From Insolitispirillum peregrinum (lineage in GTDB: Bacteria > Pseudomonadota > Alphaproteobacteria > Rhodospirillales > Rhodospirillaceae), in assembly GCF_042665255.1 (NCBI RefSeq), contig NZ_JBHTCD010000026.1: 64,000 nt of DNA, one strand, 5' to 3'. The notes beneath the pieces were generated by a model that did not search any database, was not told the DNA's origin, and saw nothing but the letters and a program-made list of their open reading frames with translations. How positions within the stretch are numbered: position 1 is the first letter of the stretch; each line of letters begins with the position of its first letter. This document shows, in pieces, positions 33,803 through 42,500 of this stretch. The position numbers and the translations under genes are program-made.

Positions 33803-34946
33803 GGCTCCATTCCTCACGCACAAGGGGGTCTTGCTCGCACGCTAGCGCAGCCGGGGCGCGCTCGGCAAGCTGTTGCGGTGCCAGACGCCCCAGCGCCCAC
33901 ACCGCGCAGCCGCGCACCATCGGGTCGTCATCGTCCAGCAATGGCACCACCACCGCCGCCAGTGCAGGCTGGCCGCTGTTGCCCAGCGCCACCAACGCAT
34001 TGCGCACCATCCGCCCGCGCCCGATCCGCTTGATCGGCGAGCCGCTGAACACCTCGCGGAAGGCGGCATCATCCAGCGCCACCAGATCACGCAATTCGGG
34101 GGCCAACAGCTCGACGCGGGGCAAGAACTCGTCCAGACGGGTCGGAGTGGCAAAGCGGTTCCACGGACAGACCCCAACGCAATCATCACAACCATAGACC
34201 CGGTTACCCAGCAACGGCCTCAGCTCGCGCGCGATCGGCCCCTGATGCTCGATGGTCAGATAGGCAATGCAGCGGCGGCCATCAATACGCCGCTGGCCGT
34301 CGGCGGTTATCCACAGGGCCTGCGTCGGGCAGGAGTCGAGACAGGCCGAGCAACTGCCGCAGTGATCACGCTGCACGCGATCGGGGTCCAGTGGCAGGGT
34401 GGTGAAGACTTCGCCCAGAAACAGCCACGAACCATGCTGGCGCGACACCAGATTGGTGTGCTTGCCCTGCCAGCCCAGACCGGCGGCCACCGCCAGCGGC
34501 TTTTCCATCACCGGGGCGGTATCGACAAACACCTTCACCCCTTCCCCGCTCGCCTCGTGCAGCCAGCGCGCCAGTTGCTTCAGGCGTTTTTTCAGCAGGT
34601 CGTGGTAATCGCGATTGCGGGCATAGACACTGATCACGCCGTGGTCGCGATGGGCATGCAGGGCAAACGGATCATCCCCGGGGGCATAGCTGACCCCCAG
34701 CGCAATCACGCTGACCACCTCGGGCCACAACACCCGCGGATCGGCGCGGCGGTCGGCGGTTTCGGCCATCCAGCTCATCGTCCCGTGGGAGTCTGCCGCC
34801 AGATAGCCGCGCAAGTCCTCGCCCACCGACGGCGGCAGGCTGGCATGGGCAAATCCGACCGTATCAAAACCGATGGTCAGGGCCTCGGCGCGAATGGCCT
34901 GCTTCAGCGCCTCGGGGTCAGTGGGCAGAGCGGGACGTTTGGCCAC
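33708..34946 (-). CDS. queG: Epoxyqueuosine reductase QueG
   Basis: A 412-residue cobalamin- and Fe-S-dependent reductase that performs the last step of queuosine synthesis in tRNA. Two [4Fe-4S] motifs are visible: CGSCSACLDSCPTQAL and CDDCVGVCPWN; the C-terminal third is a HEAT-like repeat region (PLLDDDDPMVRGCAVWALG). GTG 34946, reading VAKRPALPTDPEALK, is the first start after the coq7 stop. The last 95 bp overlap the signal-peptide region of the FGE-like gene, so the final 30 residues are probably unimportant. Confidence 0.93.
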   Translation of the reverse strand: MAKRPALPTDPEALKQAIRAEALTIGFDTVGFAHASLPPSVGEDLRGYLAADSHGTMSWMAETADRRADPRVLWPEVVSVIALGVSYAPGDDPFALHAHRDHGVISVYARNRDYHDLLKKRLKQLARWLHEASGEGVKVFVDTAPVMEKPLAVAAGLGWQGKHTNLVSRQHGSWLFLGEVFTTLPLDPDRVQRDHCGSCSACLDSCPTQALWITADGQRRIDGRRCIAYLTIEHQGPIARELRPLLGNRVYGCDDCVGVCPWNRFATPTRLDEFLPRVELLAPELRDLVALDDAAFREVFSGSPIKRIGRGRMVRNALVALGNSGQPALAAVVVPLLDDDDPMVRGCAVWALGRLAPQQLAERAPAALACEQDPLVREEWSHALCDSAEAVPAGARAAAGAPAGRDVGGTGC

Positions 34947-34956
34947 TGCCTGCAGC

Positions 34957-35520
34957 TCAAATCCGTTCCGACAACCAGATGGCCAGCTTGGTGCCGCGCT
35001 TGATCGCGCCATACAGCAGCGGGTAGGCCGGAGCCTGCTCGGCACCGTTCTGATAGCCGATGTCGCGGTGTTCCAGCTCTTCATCGCGGAACTTCAGGAT
35101 GGTCTGCTTCAGCTCGGCTTCGTCGTCGCCCAGCTGGGCGGCCTGTTCGGCGTAATGCTCGTCAATCGCTTCCTCGACCGCCACCGTGCAGGCCATCGCC
35201 GCCCGCTCGCCCAGCAGGGCCGTACCAGCGCCCAGCGCCCAGCCCGCCACATGCCAGACCGGCTGCAACAGGGTTGGCCGTCCCTGACGGTCGGCAATCG
35301 CCTTTTCAAAGTAGTCCTTGTGAACGACTTCCTGTTCCAGCATGTGCTTTAGCGTGTGCTTGTGCTGGCCCCGGCCCATCACCGCCATCTGGCCGCTGTA
35401 GATGCGCACCGCGCCATATTCCCCGGCGTGGTCAACCCGCACCAGGCGGTCCATGAACTGTTCTTTGGTCAGATCGCCGGGAATGCGCATGTCGGCGGTG
35501 CGAACGGTTTCGTCACTCAT
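34957..35520 (-). CDS. coq7: Demethoxyubiquinone hydroxylase Coq7
   Basis: A 187-residue di-iron hydroxylase of ubiquinone synthesis, acting peripherally at the inner membrane. Iron ligands are recognisable in VDHAGEYGAVRIY, MLEQEVVHKDYF, VAVEEAIDEHY and FRDEELEHRD. ATG 35520 is used, with GAGGAAG upstream; a GTG one codon earlier is possible. Lies between dsbB and queG in a tight minus-strand run. This alphaproteobacterial Coq7 replaces enterobacterial UbiF. Confidence 0.96.
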   Translation of the reverse strand: MSDETVRTADMRIPGDLTKEQFMDRLVRVDHAGEYGAVRIYSGQMAVMGRGQHKHTLKHMLEQEVVHKDYFEKAIADRQGRPTLLQPVWHVAGWALGAGTALLGERAAMACTVAVEEAIDEHYAEQAAQLGDDEAELKQTILKFRDEELEHRDIGYQNGAEQAPAYPLLYGAIKRGTKLAIWLSERI

Positions 35521-35537
35521 CACAAAGCTTCCTCTTC

Positions 35538-36029
35538 TTACGCCGAGCGCAGACGACGCAGCGCAACCAGCGTGCAGACAAACAGGACCAGATTATAGAG
35601 GGTGTTATAGCCCGCCAGCGAGATGCCGAACAGACGCCATTGCACTTCATCACACGGCGGCGGCGGCGGTTGGGTCAGCGCGGCCTGCATGTCGGCCAGA
35701 CTGGTCGGAGCCGCCGATGCTTCCGCCGTACAGGCCGGGCTGGCCCACCAGTGGCTTTCCACCCCGACATGGAACACGCCCAGCCCCAGATTGGCCAGGA
35801 AGGCCAGCAGAACCAGCCCGATCCCCAGCCAGCGCAGGCGCGCCGAGGTCGGGGCGGCAATCAGCAACAGCGACACCATCCCCGCCACCACATAGGGCAC
35901 ACGCTCGTACAGGCACAGCAGGCACGGGCGCAGCCCGTACACCTTTTCGCCAATCAGCGCAGCGGTCAGCGCCATGGCGCAGGACAGGGCGACAGCCATA
36001 AACAGCGGGCGGGATTGGGTGCGCGTCAT
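35538..36029 (-). CDS. dsbB: DsbB-type disulfide bond formation protein
   Basis: A 163-residue four-helix inner-membrane protein. It has the first quinone-proximal cysteine pair CLLC in GLRPCLLCLYERVPY, and a periplasmic loop with cysteines in SPACTAEA and PPPPPCDEVQW that would exchange disulfides with DsbA. Length fits DsbB. It would reoxidise a thioredoxin-fold partner using ubiquinone. First gene of the dsbB-coq7-queG run. Confidence 0.88.
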   Translation of the reverse strand: MTRTQSRPLFMAVALSCAMALTAALIGEKVYGLRPCLLCLYERVPYVVAGMVSLLLIAAPTSARLRWLGIGLVLLAFLANLGLGVFHVGVESHWWASPACTAEASAAPTSLADMQAALTQPPPPPCDEVQWRLFGISLAGYNTLYNLVLFVCTLVALRRLRSA

Positions 36030-36232
36030 GCAAAAGCCCCTGCAAAATCATCACAACAGAGACATCGGCATAGCAGATTTACCCCCGGTTTGCCATGTCA
36101 ACAACGCGTGAGCACAAGAACTCCCATCGTGGTTATGGGTATTGCCCCCGGCGCGCATTTTTTGCTTGCACCGTGCCAGTCAAAGGATTTATGTATGGCT
36201 CCCCAAGCCCGTTGCTGGCTTGGTCCCTGGTT

Positions 36233-36317
36233 GGGGGTGTGGCGGAATTGGTAGACGCGCGCGACTCAAAATCGTGTTCCGCAAGGAGTGTGGGTTCGAG
36301 TCCCTCCACCCCCACCA
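36233..36317 (+). tRNA. tRNA-Leu (anticodon CAA)
   Basis: 85 nt with acceptor GGGGGTG/CACCCCC, the leucine D-arm sequence TGGCGGAATTGGTAGACGCG, anticodon loop CTCAAAA giving CAA, a long variable arm (TTCCGCAAGGAG) and encoded CCA. The T stem carries one mismatch (position 50-64). purU starts 92 bp downstream. Confidence 0.96.
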
Positions 36318-36408
36318 TCAGGGTGAGCTGCCCGATGTGAAGCAGCGCCTGTCAGAGCAGCGCCCAATCGGCACCACGCCCAGTCGGCGCAACGATGGAA
36401 GATCCACA

Positions 36409-37299
36409 ATGTCCAAGCCTTCCGCAGCCAAGGCGCCCGTTGCCGAGGCGCATTTTGTGCTGACCATCACCAGCCCCGATTCCGTCGGGATCGTCGCGGC
36501 GGTGTCCAGCTTCCTCGCGGAAAACGAAGCCTTCATCACCGAGAGCGCCCACTATGGCGACCCGGATACCGGTCGCTTTTTCATGCGCACCGTGTTCCGT
36601 GCCGGTGGCAGCCGCTTCCCGATGATCGACAAGCTGAAGGCCGGCTTTGCCCTGATCGGTGACCGCTTCAGCATGGACTGGTCGATGCATGACGCCACCC
36701 GCCGCCCGCGGGTGGTGATTGCGGTGTCGAAGTTCGGCCATTGCCTGAACGACCTGCTGCACCAGTGGCGCACCGGCCAGTTGCAGATCGACATTCCGGC
36801 GGTGGTGTCCAACCACGAGGATTTCCGCGATCTGGTCGAATGGCACGGCATTCCGTACCACTACCTGCCGGTCAACAAGGGCAACAAGGTGGAACAGGAA
36901 CAGCGGATGCTGGAACTGTTCGACAGCAGCGACGCCGACCTGCTGGTGCTGGCCCGCTACATGCAGATCCTGTCTGAAAGCGCCTGCCGCCATCTGGCCC
37001 GCCGGGCGATCAACATTCACCACTCGTTCCTGCCCAGCTTCAAGGGCGCCCGCCCCTATCAGCAGGCCCATGCCCGCGGGGTGAAGATCATCGGCGCGAC
37101 CGCCCACTACGTGACCCAGGACCTCGACGAAGGCCCGATCATCGAGCAGGGCGTCGAACGGGTTGATCACACCTTCACTGTGGATAACCTGGTGCGCACC
37201 GGTCGTGACATCGAAACCGTGGTGCTGTCGCGTGCCGTCCGCTGGCATGTGGAAAACCGCGTGATGATCAACGGCGCCAAGACGGTGGTGTTCCGGTAA
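36409..37299 (+). CDS. purU: Formyltetrahydrofolate deformylase PurU
   Basis: A 296-residue PurU, hydrolysing 10-formyl-THF to formate and THF and so balancing the one-carbon pool. N-terminal ACT domain (about 15-90, TITSPDSVGIVAAVSSFL) and C-terminal formyltransferase fold with INIHHSFLPSFKGARPY and the TAHYVTQDLDEGPIIEQ segment holding the catalytic His/Asp. ATG 36409 is chosen for family length. Ends before a strong terminator at 37361. Confidence 0.97.
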   Translation: MSKPSAAKAPVAEAHFVLTITSPDSVGIVAAVSSFLAENEAFITESAHYGDPDTGRFFMRTVFRAGGSRFPMIDKLKAGFALIGDRFSMDWSMHDATRRPRVVIAVSKFGHCLNDLLHQWRTGQLQIDIPAVVSNHEDFRDLVEWHGIPYHYLPVNKGNKVEQEQRMLELFDSSDADLLVLARYMQILSESACRHLARRAINIHHSFLPSFKGARPYQQAHARGVKIIGATAHYVTQDLDEGPIIEQGVERVDHTFTVDNLVRTGRDIETVVLSRAVRWHVENRVMINGAKTVVFR

Positions 37300-37360
37300 C
37301 GCAGTGCGCGTATGGCCAGACACCACAGGATGGCCACACACCACAGGATGGATTGATTAA

Positions 37361-37399
37361 AAACACGGGGCAGGCGATCGTCTGCCCCGTGTTTTTTTT
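37361..37399 (+). terminator. Rho-independent terminator of purU
   Basis: AACACGGGGCAG paired perfectly with CTGCCCCGTGTT around an 8-nt loop, followed by eight T. Immediately upstream (37312-37349) is an imperfect 18-bp tandem repeat (ATGGCCAGACACCACAGG). Confidence 0.92.
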
Positions 37400-37419
37400 C
37401 ATGACCCGGGGGGGGCACC

Positions 37420-39372
37420 ATGATCTACAGACGGGAAATAGATGGCCTGAGGGCGGTTGCCGTGTTGGCGGTGATTCTGTTCCATGCGGGCTTCGGGGCC
37501 TTCAGGGGGGGCTTTGTCGGCGTCGATGTCTTCTTTGTGATCAGTGGTTATCTGATCACCACCCTCATCGTCACCGATCTCGACCATGGACGGTTTTCCG
37601 TTAGCCGTTTCTATGAACGACGTATCAGACGCATTCTGCCTGCCCTGTGTGTCGTCGTGCTGGCCTGCGTTCCATTCGCCTGGCTGTGGCTGTTACCCGG
37701 GGAGCTGTTGAGCTTCTCCCACAGCCTGATGGCCGTCGCCACCTTTACCGCCAACATCCTGTTCTGGCGGGAAAGTGGCTATTTCGACACCACCACCGAC
37801 CTTAAACCCCTGCTGCACACATGGAGTCTGGCGGTCGAAGAACAGTATTATCTGCTCTTCCCGGCCTTGTTGATCCTGCTGTGGAAAGTGGGGAAACGCC
37901 GGGCGATGGTGGTGGCGTTGGGGCTGGTGTTTGTCGCCAGTCTGGCTCTGGCGTACCGGATGGCACAAAGCCATCCGTCCGCGGCCTTTTACCTGCTGCC
38001 AACGCGGGTGTGGGAATTCATCATCGGGGCCTTCTGTGGACTGTGGCTGGCCAGACCGCAACACCACGGCCTTTCGGGACTCTGGCAGGAGGCCGCTGGC
38101 TGGTCCGGCTTGCTCCTGATTCTGTGGGCAGTCGGGACGCTTGATGACTCTCTGCCCTTTCGCGACCTGTTTGCGCTGGCCGCCCCCCTCGGCACGGCAC
38201 TGGTGATTGTCTTTGCCACCCCCCGGACCACCGTTGGCAGGCTGCTGGGCAACCGGATCTGCGTCGGTGTTGGTCTGATCAGTTACAGTGCCTATCTCTG
38301 GCACCAGCCGTTGTTTGCCTTCGCCAGACTGCGCACGCTGTCCGAGCCTGCTCCGGCTTTTTTTCTGGCGCTGATTGCCGCCACCCTTGCCCTTGCCGGT
38401 CTCAGCTGGAAATATGTCGAGACTCCTTTCAGAACCGGCGCTGGCGCTGGCCGGAGCAAGGTCTTCATTGCCGCTTTTGCCGCCTCGGCGGGGATGGTGG
38501 CGCTGGGGCTGGCCGGGCATCTGGGCGGCGGCTTCAGCACCCGTTTTCCTCCTGTGGTCGAAGGCCTTGAAACCCCCGACAAGCAGGCACCAATCCTGTG
38601 TCAGACTGCCGGGCGCGACAAACCGTGCCTGCTGGGCAATCAACAGGCCGCACCGAAGACCGTCATGTTGGGAGATTCCCACAGTGTGATGCTGCGGACC
38701 GGTCTGTCCGACGCTCTGGCCTCGTCTGATGCCTCCATCCTGTCGTTTGCCGGGGGCTGGTGTGCGCCACTGCTGGATTTCGGGACGAACGCTCCCCTGA
38801 AAAATCCGCACTGCCGCACGATCATGTCGAAATCCCTCGCCCTTGTTCTCGAGGACAAGGACATCACCACGGTGATTCTGGCCGCAGAGTGGTCGAATTA
38901 CACACAGGGGCGGCGTCCGGATGACTCCGGCCTTGCCTATTACACAGACCAGCAGTCCACCACCCTCAGCCTGCAGGAAAATGCGGCAGCGTTCGAGCGG
39001 GCGCTCAAGAACACCCTCAGCCAGCTGACCAAAGCCGGAAAGACCGTCTACATCGTTACCTCAGTCCCGGAGTACACGGTTGTTGTTCCGACCGCTCTGG
39101 CCAGACGCTACCTCATGACCGGAACGATTTCCCTCGGCCCGTTCGAGATTGATCAGGCGGCCTACCGGAACAGGAACAGGGATGTCGCAGACATCTTTTC
39201 CCGCATCAACGACCGTAACGTCCACATCGTTGACAGCTACGTGGTATTCTGTCCCGCCGGGCGCTGCGAGTACGCCGATGCCTCGGGATCGTACTACATT
39301 GACAGCAATCATCTGTCACAAACCGGCAGCAAGAAACTGGCGCGGGCTGTCATACCGGCGCTTGGCCTGTAA
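37420..39372 (+). CDS. Acyltransferase-3 family membrane protein with SGNH C-terminal domain
   Basis: A 650-residue OafA/YrhL-type O-acyltransferase. About ten membrane helices (1-380) with REIDGLRAVAVLAVILFHAG, GVDVFFVISGYLIT, RFYERRIRRILPAL and the catalytic-histidine region LLHTWSLAVEEQYYLLFP; then a periplasmic SGNH domain with GDSHS at 418-422 and DSNHLSQTGS near 630 as the Ser and Asp-x-x-His pieces. Such proteins acetylate O-antigen, peptidoglycan-linked or exopolysaccharide sugars. It is a solitary gene between the purU terminator and the RTX gene; target glycan unknown. Confidence 0.94.
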   Translation: MIYRREIDGLRAVAVLAVILFHAGFGAFRGGFVGVDVFFVISGYLITTLIVTDLDHGRFSVSRFYERRIRRILPALCVVVLACVPFAWLWLLPGELLSFSHSLMAVATFTANILFWRESGYFDTTTDLKPLLHTWSLAVEEQYYLLFPALLILLWKVGKRRAMVVALGLVFVASLALAYRMAQSHPSAAFYLLPTRVWEFIIGAFCGLWLARPQHHGLSGLWQEAAGWSGLLLILWAVGTLDDSLPFRDLFALAAPLGTALVIVFATPRTTVGRLLGNRICVGVGLISYSAYLWHQPLFAFARLRTLSEPAPAFFLALIAATLALAGLSWKYVETPFRTGAGAGRSKVFIAAFAASAGMVALGLAGHLGGGFSTRFPPVVEGLETPDKQAPILCQTAGRDKPCLLGNQQAAPKTVMLGDSHSVMLRTGLSDALASSDASILSFAGGWCAPLLDFGTNAPLKNPHCRTIMSKSLALVLEDKDITTVILAAEWSNYTQGRRPDDSGLAYYTDQQSTTLSLQENAAAFERALKNTLSQLTKAGKTVYIVTSVPEYTVVVPTALARRYLMTGTISLGPFEIDQAAYRNRNRDVADIFSRINDRNVHIVDSYVVFCPAGRCEYADASGSYYIDSNHLSQTGSKKLARAVIPALGL

Positions 39373-39411
39373 GGCGGCCCCAACCCATGAGGCCATGACG
39401 AAACAGGCGTC

Positions 39412-39447
39412 GGAGCAGCGTGCGTTAAATCGAACGCACGCTGCTCC
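39412..39447. repeat. 15-bp perfect inverted repeat (hairpin) after the acyltransferase gene
   Basis: GGAGCAGCGTGCGTT and AACGCACGCTGCTCC enclose a 6-nt loop. It lies between two convergent genes and directly precedes the family B repeat, so the two may be one composite palindromic element; no T run follows on the plus strand. Confidence 0.85.
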
Positions 39448-39460
39448 AACATTTTGTTCT

Positions 39461-39509
39461 GTCGCATTGTTTATGCGAAAACCGGTTCCCACTTTTCGCA
39501 CAATGCTCT
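39461..39509. repeat. Dispersed palindromic repeat, family B copy 2
   Basis: Reverse complement contains GCGAAAAGTGGGAACCGG and CGCATAAACAATGCGAC, closely matching 20080-20130. Ends with a GCTCT-type terminus. Confidence 0.75.
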
Positions 39510-39556
39510 GGCCGCAGTGATGCGGCAGCGCCTGCTTTTACCGTTCTTCCCACCCG

Positions 39557-42500
39557 TTACAGGGCGTTCTCGTTGGTAAAGTTGCTGGCCGAAATCTGGC
39601 TCAGGTCGGTGTTGTCCAGAACGGCAATCTGATAGCTGTTGGCAATCGAGGCACTACCAAGGTCATCGCTATACCAGACCGTGCTGTCTCCGCTGCCGCT
39701 GTCATAGGCCACGTAAATCCCGGCCCCGCTGCCAACGTTCAGCGCGGTTGATGACAGGGCCGTCGTTCCTTCACCATAATGCAGTCCGCTGGCGGTGCTG
39801 GCATCATCCCACACATCAAAGATGGTGTTGGAATTGTTGATGTACGACAGGGCAATGGTGTCATCACTGCCCCAGTCGGTGATCAGGTCGGTCCCGGCCC
39901 CCTTGGCCTCACTGAGAGAGGCATAAGTGGTGTAGCCAAAGATATCGGCCCCACCGCCGCCGGTCAGGGTGTCAGAGCCGAAATAGCCGTCCATGAAATC
40001 ACTGCCGCTGCTGCCGATGAAGGTATCACCCGCGCTGCTGCCGGTGATCATTTCAACATCACCGACACTGACCGAGGCCCCGGTCGTGCCGTTCTGGGTG
40101 ATCGTGGCGGTGGCAGTATCGGTGTAGGTAACGGTCAGGGCAGAATTGATGTCCTGGAAGGTGATCTCGTCGTTGGTTCCGGCCCCGCCATCAAAGGTGA
40201 TGCTCTGATTGGCGATCAGGTCCGACTTGATCCGCAGCTGGTCATCTCCGGCTCCACCAGACACCAGATCATCGCCAGCCCACAGCGAGAAGGTATCGTC
40301 ATAGCTGCTGCCAGTGATGGTATCAGCGGAGTCAGAACCGCTTCCATCGGTGATCGAGGTGCTGAACAGCGAGCTGTTGCCGAGATCAAAGGTGATGTCC
40401 GACAGATCGAGCGTCCCGGTTCCGGTCATCTCCCACACCACGCTGCCGGTATAGATGGTGCCAACGGTCGACAACTGATTGGCCAGATCCCAGGTGGTCT
40501 GCACCGATGTCACATAATCGGCCAGAACCATGCCTTCCATGTTGGTGATGGTCACCCCGGTCAGGTCCTGCCCGATCAGGTTGACATGCAGGATATCCGT
40601 CCCGCTGCCACCGTCCAGACTGGCAAAGGACAGCGAGGTCAGCGGGCTGGTATACAGAGCGTCATCACCATTCCCGAGGTAGATCGTGGCACTGCTGTGG
40701 ATGGCATTCAGGTACAGCATGTCGTTGCCATCACTGGCATCCCACACCAGCGTCTGGTCGTCATGAATGACCGCCATGTCATCGGCAGCAGAGGTATCGT
40801 TATCCCGCAGGATATAGGTACCATCGGCGGTGACATAGGTTTTAACGGTCGAAGTATTGGTAAAGTCAACAATGTAGATGGCGTTGGTGGTCAGCGAGTC
40901 ATAGGACAGGATCAGGTCCGTGCCATCAATGGCCATCCGGTACAGGGTCGCGTCAGACTGCTGCACATCAATAACATTGGTACCCTCGGTATCACTGATC
41001 CAGTCAGAGCCGAACGGCGCAGAGCCATAGACATAAACGTCATCCCCGGTCCCGCCATACAGGAAATCGTCTCCGCCATCACCACGGATGGTGTTGTTAC
41101 CGGCATTGCCGTAAACGGTATCGTCCCCGGCCCCGCCGAACAGCAGGTCATTGCCGGTATCGTCAGCATCATTGACCGACAGACCGGCATAGATCACGTC
41201 CCGGTAGGCCGACCCATGGATGGTATCGGTCCCCTCTGCCCCATAGATGGTTTGCGTGACGCTGTCATTGGTGTTCCGGCCCAGCATCAGCTCGCCGTCT
41301 TCGGTGCCAAACCAGACAGAATCCGCGCTGGAGAATACGCTGATAGTGCTGCCATCGGGCATCAGGATCAGGCTGGGCGCTTTGTGCCCAAAGGCGGTGT
41401 TGAGAACGGTGTTGTCCCAGGTCAGCGTTTCCGTGCCGTCATAGGTAAAGACCAGATCGCCCCTGCTGTCATAGCCCATGCCGAGCGTTTTCGCACTGTC
41501 CAGCGAACGGAGGTCAATCACGTCGCTGCCAGACACATCGGCAATGGTGTCATCGCCATCCCCCGACCAGACATAGGTATCGTCACCATTGCCACCCAGC
41601 AGGGCATCATTGCCTGCCCCGTCACGCAGGACGTTGTTGCCATAATTGCCATGCAACTCGTCATTGCCAGCCCCACCGATCAGGGTGTCGTTGCCGGTAT
41701 CCGAGCTGTCATTGTCGCTGCCCCCGGCATAGAGGGTGTCATCGCCTGCGCTGCCCAGCATGATATCAACGCCAGCGTGACCATACAGCTCGTCACCGGT
41801 ATAGCTGGCCACGACGATCTCGTCACCGTCGCCCCCGTTGCCACGCTCCACCAGTCCATAGGTGGTGCCGTCCTGCATCTTCAGGGTTTCAACCGAGCTG
41901 TCACCGGCAATCAGTTCCAGCGTGCCGCTGTTGCCCGCCGTCAGCAGGATGTTGCCATCCGCGTTCCGCTCGATGGTGATCGTGGTACCGGCCGAGATGT
42001 TTTCCAGCGACAGCAGATCATTCCCCGACTGTTCGTCGATGGTGTCCGTGCCGCTGCCACTCCAGAAATAGGTGTCGTCGCCGCCGGTATCCTGAATGCT
42101 GTTATCGCCGGAATCATCGGTAACCTGATCGTCTCCGCTGCCCAGAATCAGGTTCTCGATACTGCTCAGGGTATCTGTCCCACCGTATCCACCCGTCACG
42201 GTCCCGCTGACGAGGTTGACGGTCAGATCACCGGTCGCACCGGCATAGCTGGCGGTGTCACTGCCCGCGCCGCCATCAAGAACGTTATCTCCGGCACCGC
42301 CCTTCAGGGTGTCGTCGCCGTCCCGCCCTTTCAGGGTATTGTCGTTGCTGTCCCCGGTCAGGCTATCGTTGCCATCGCTGCCCCAGACATGTTCGATACC
42401 ATAAAGGGTGTCGCTGCCAACGTCGGTCCCACTGACGAACCCGGCAGAGGCCCCGTTCAAGGTGACGGTAACGCCGGAGCCGATGAGCCTGAGATCAAGA

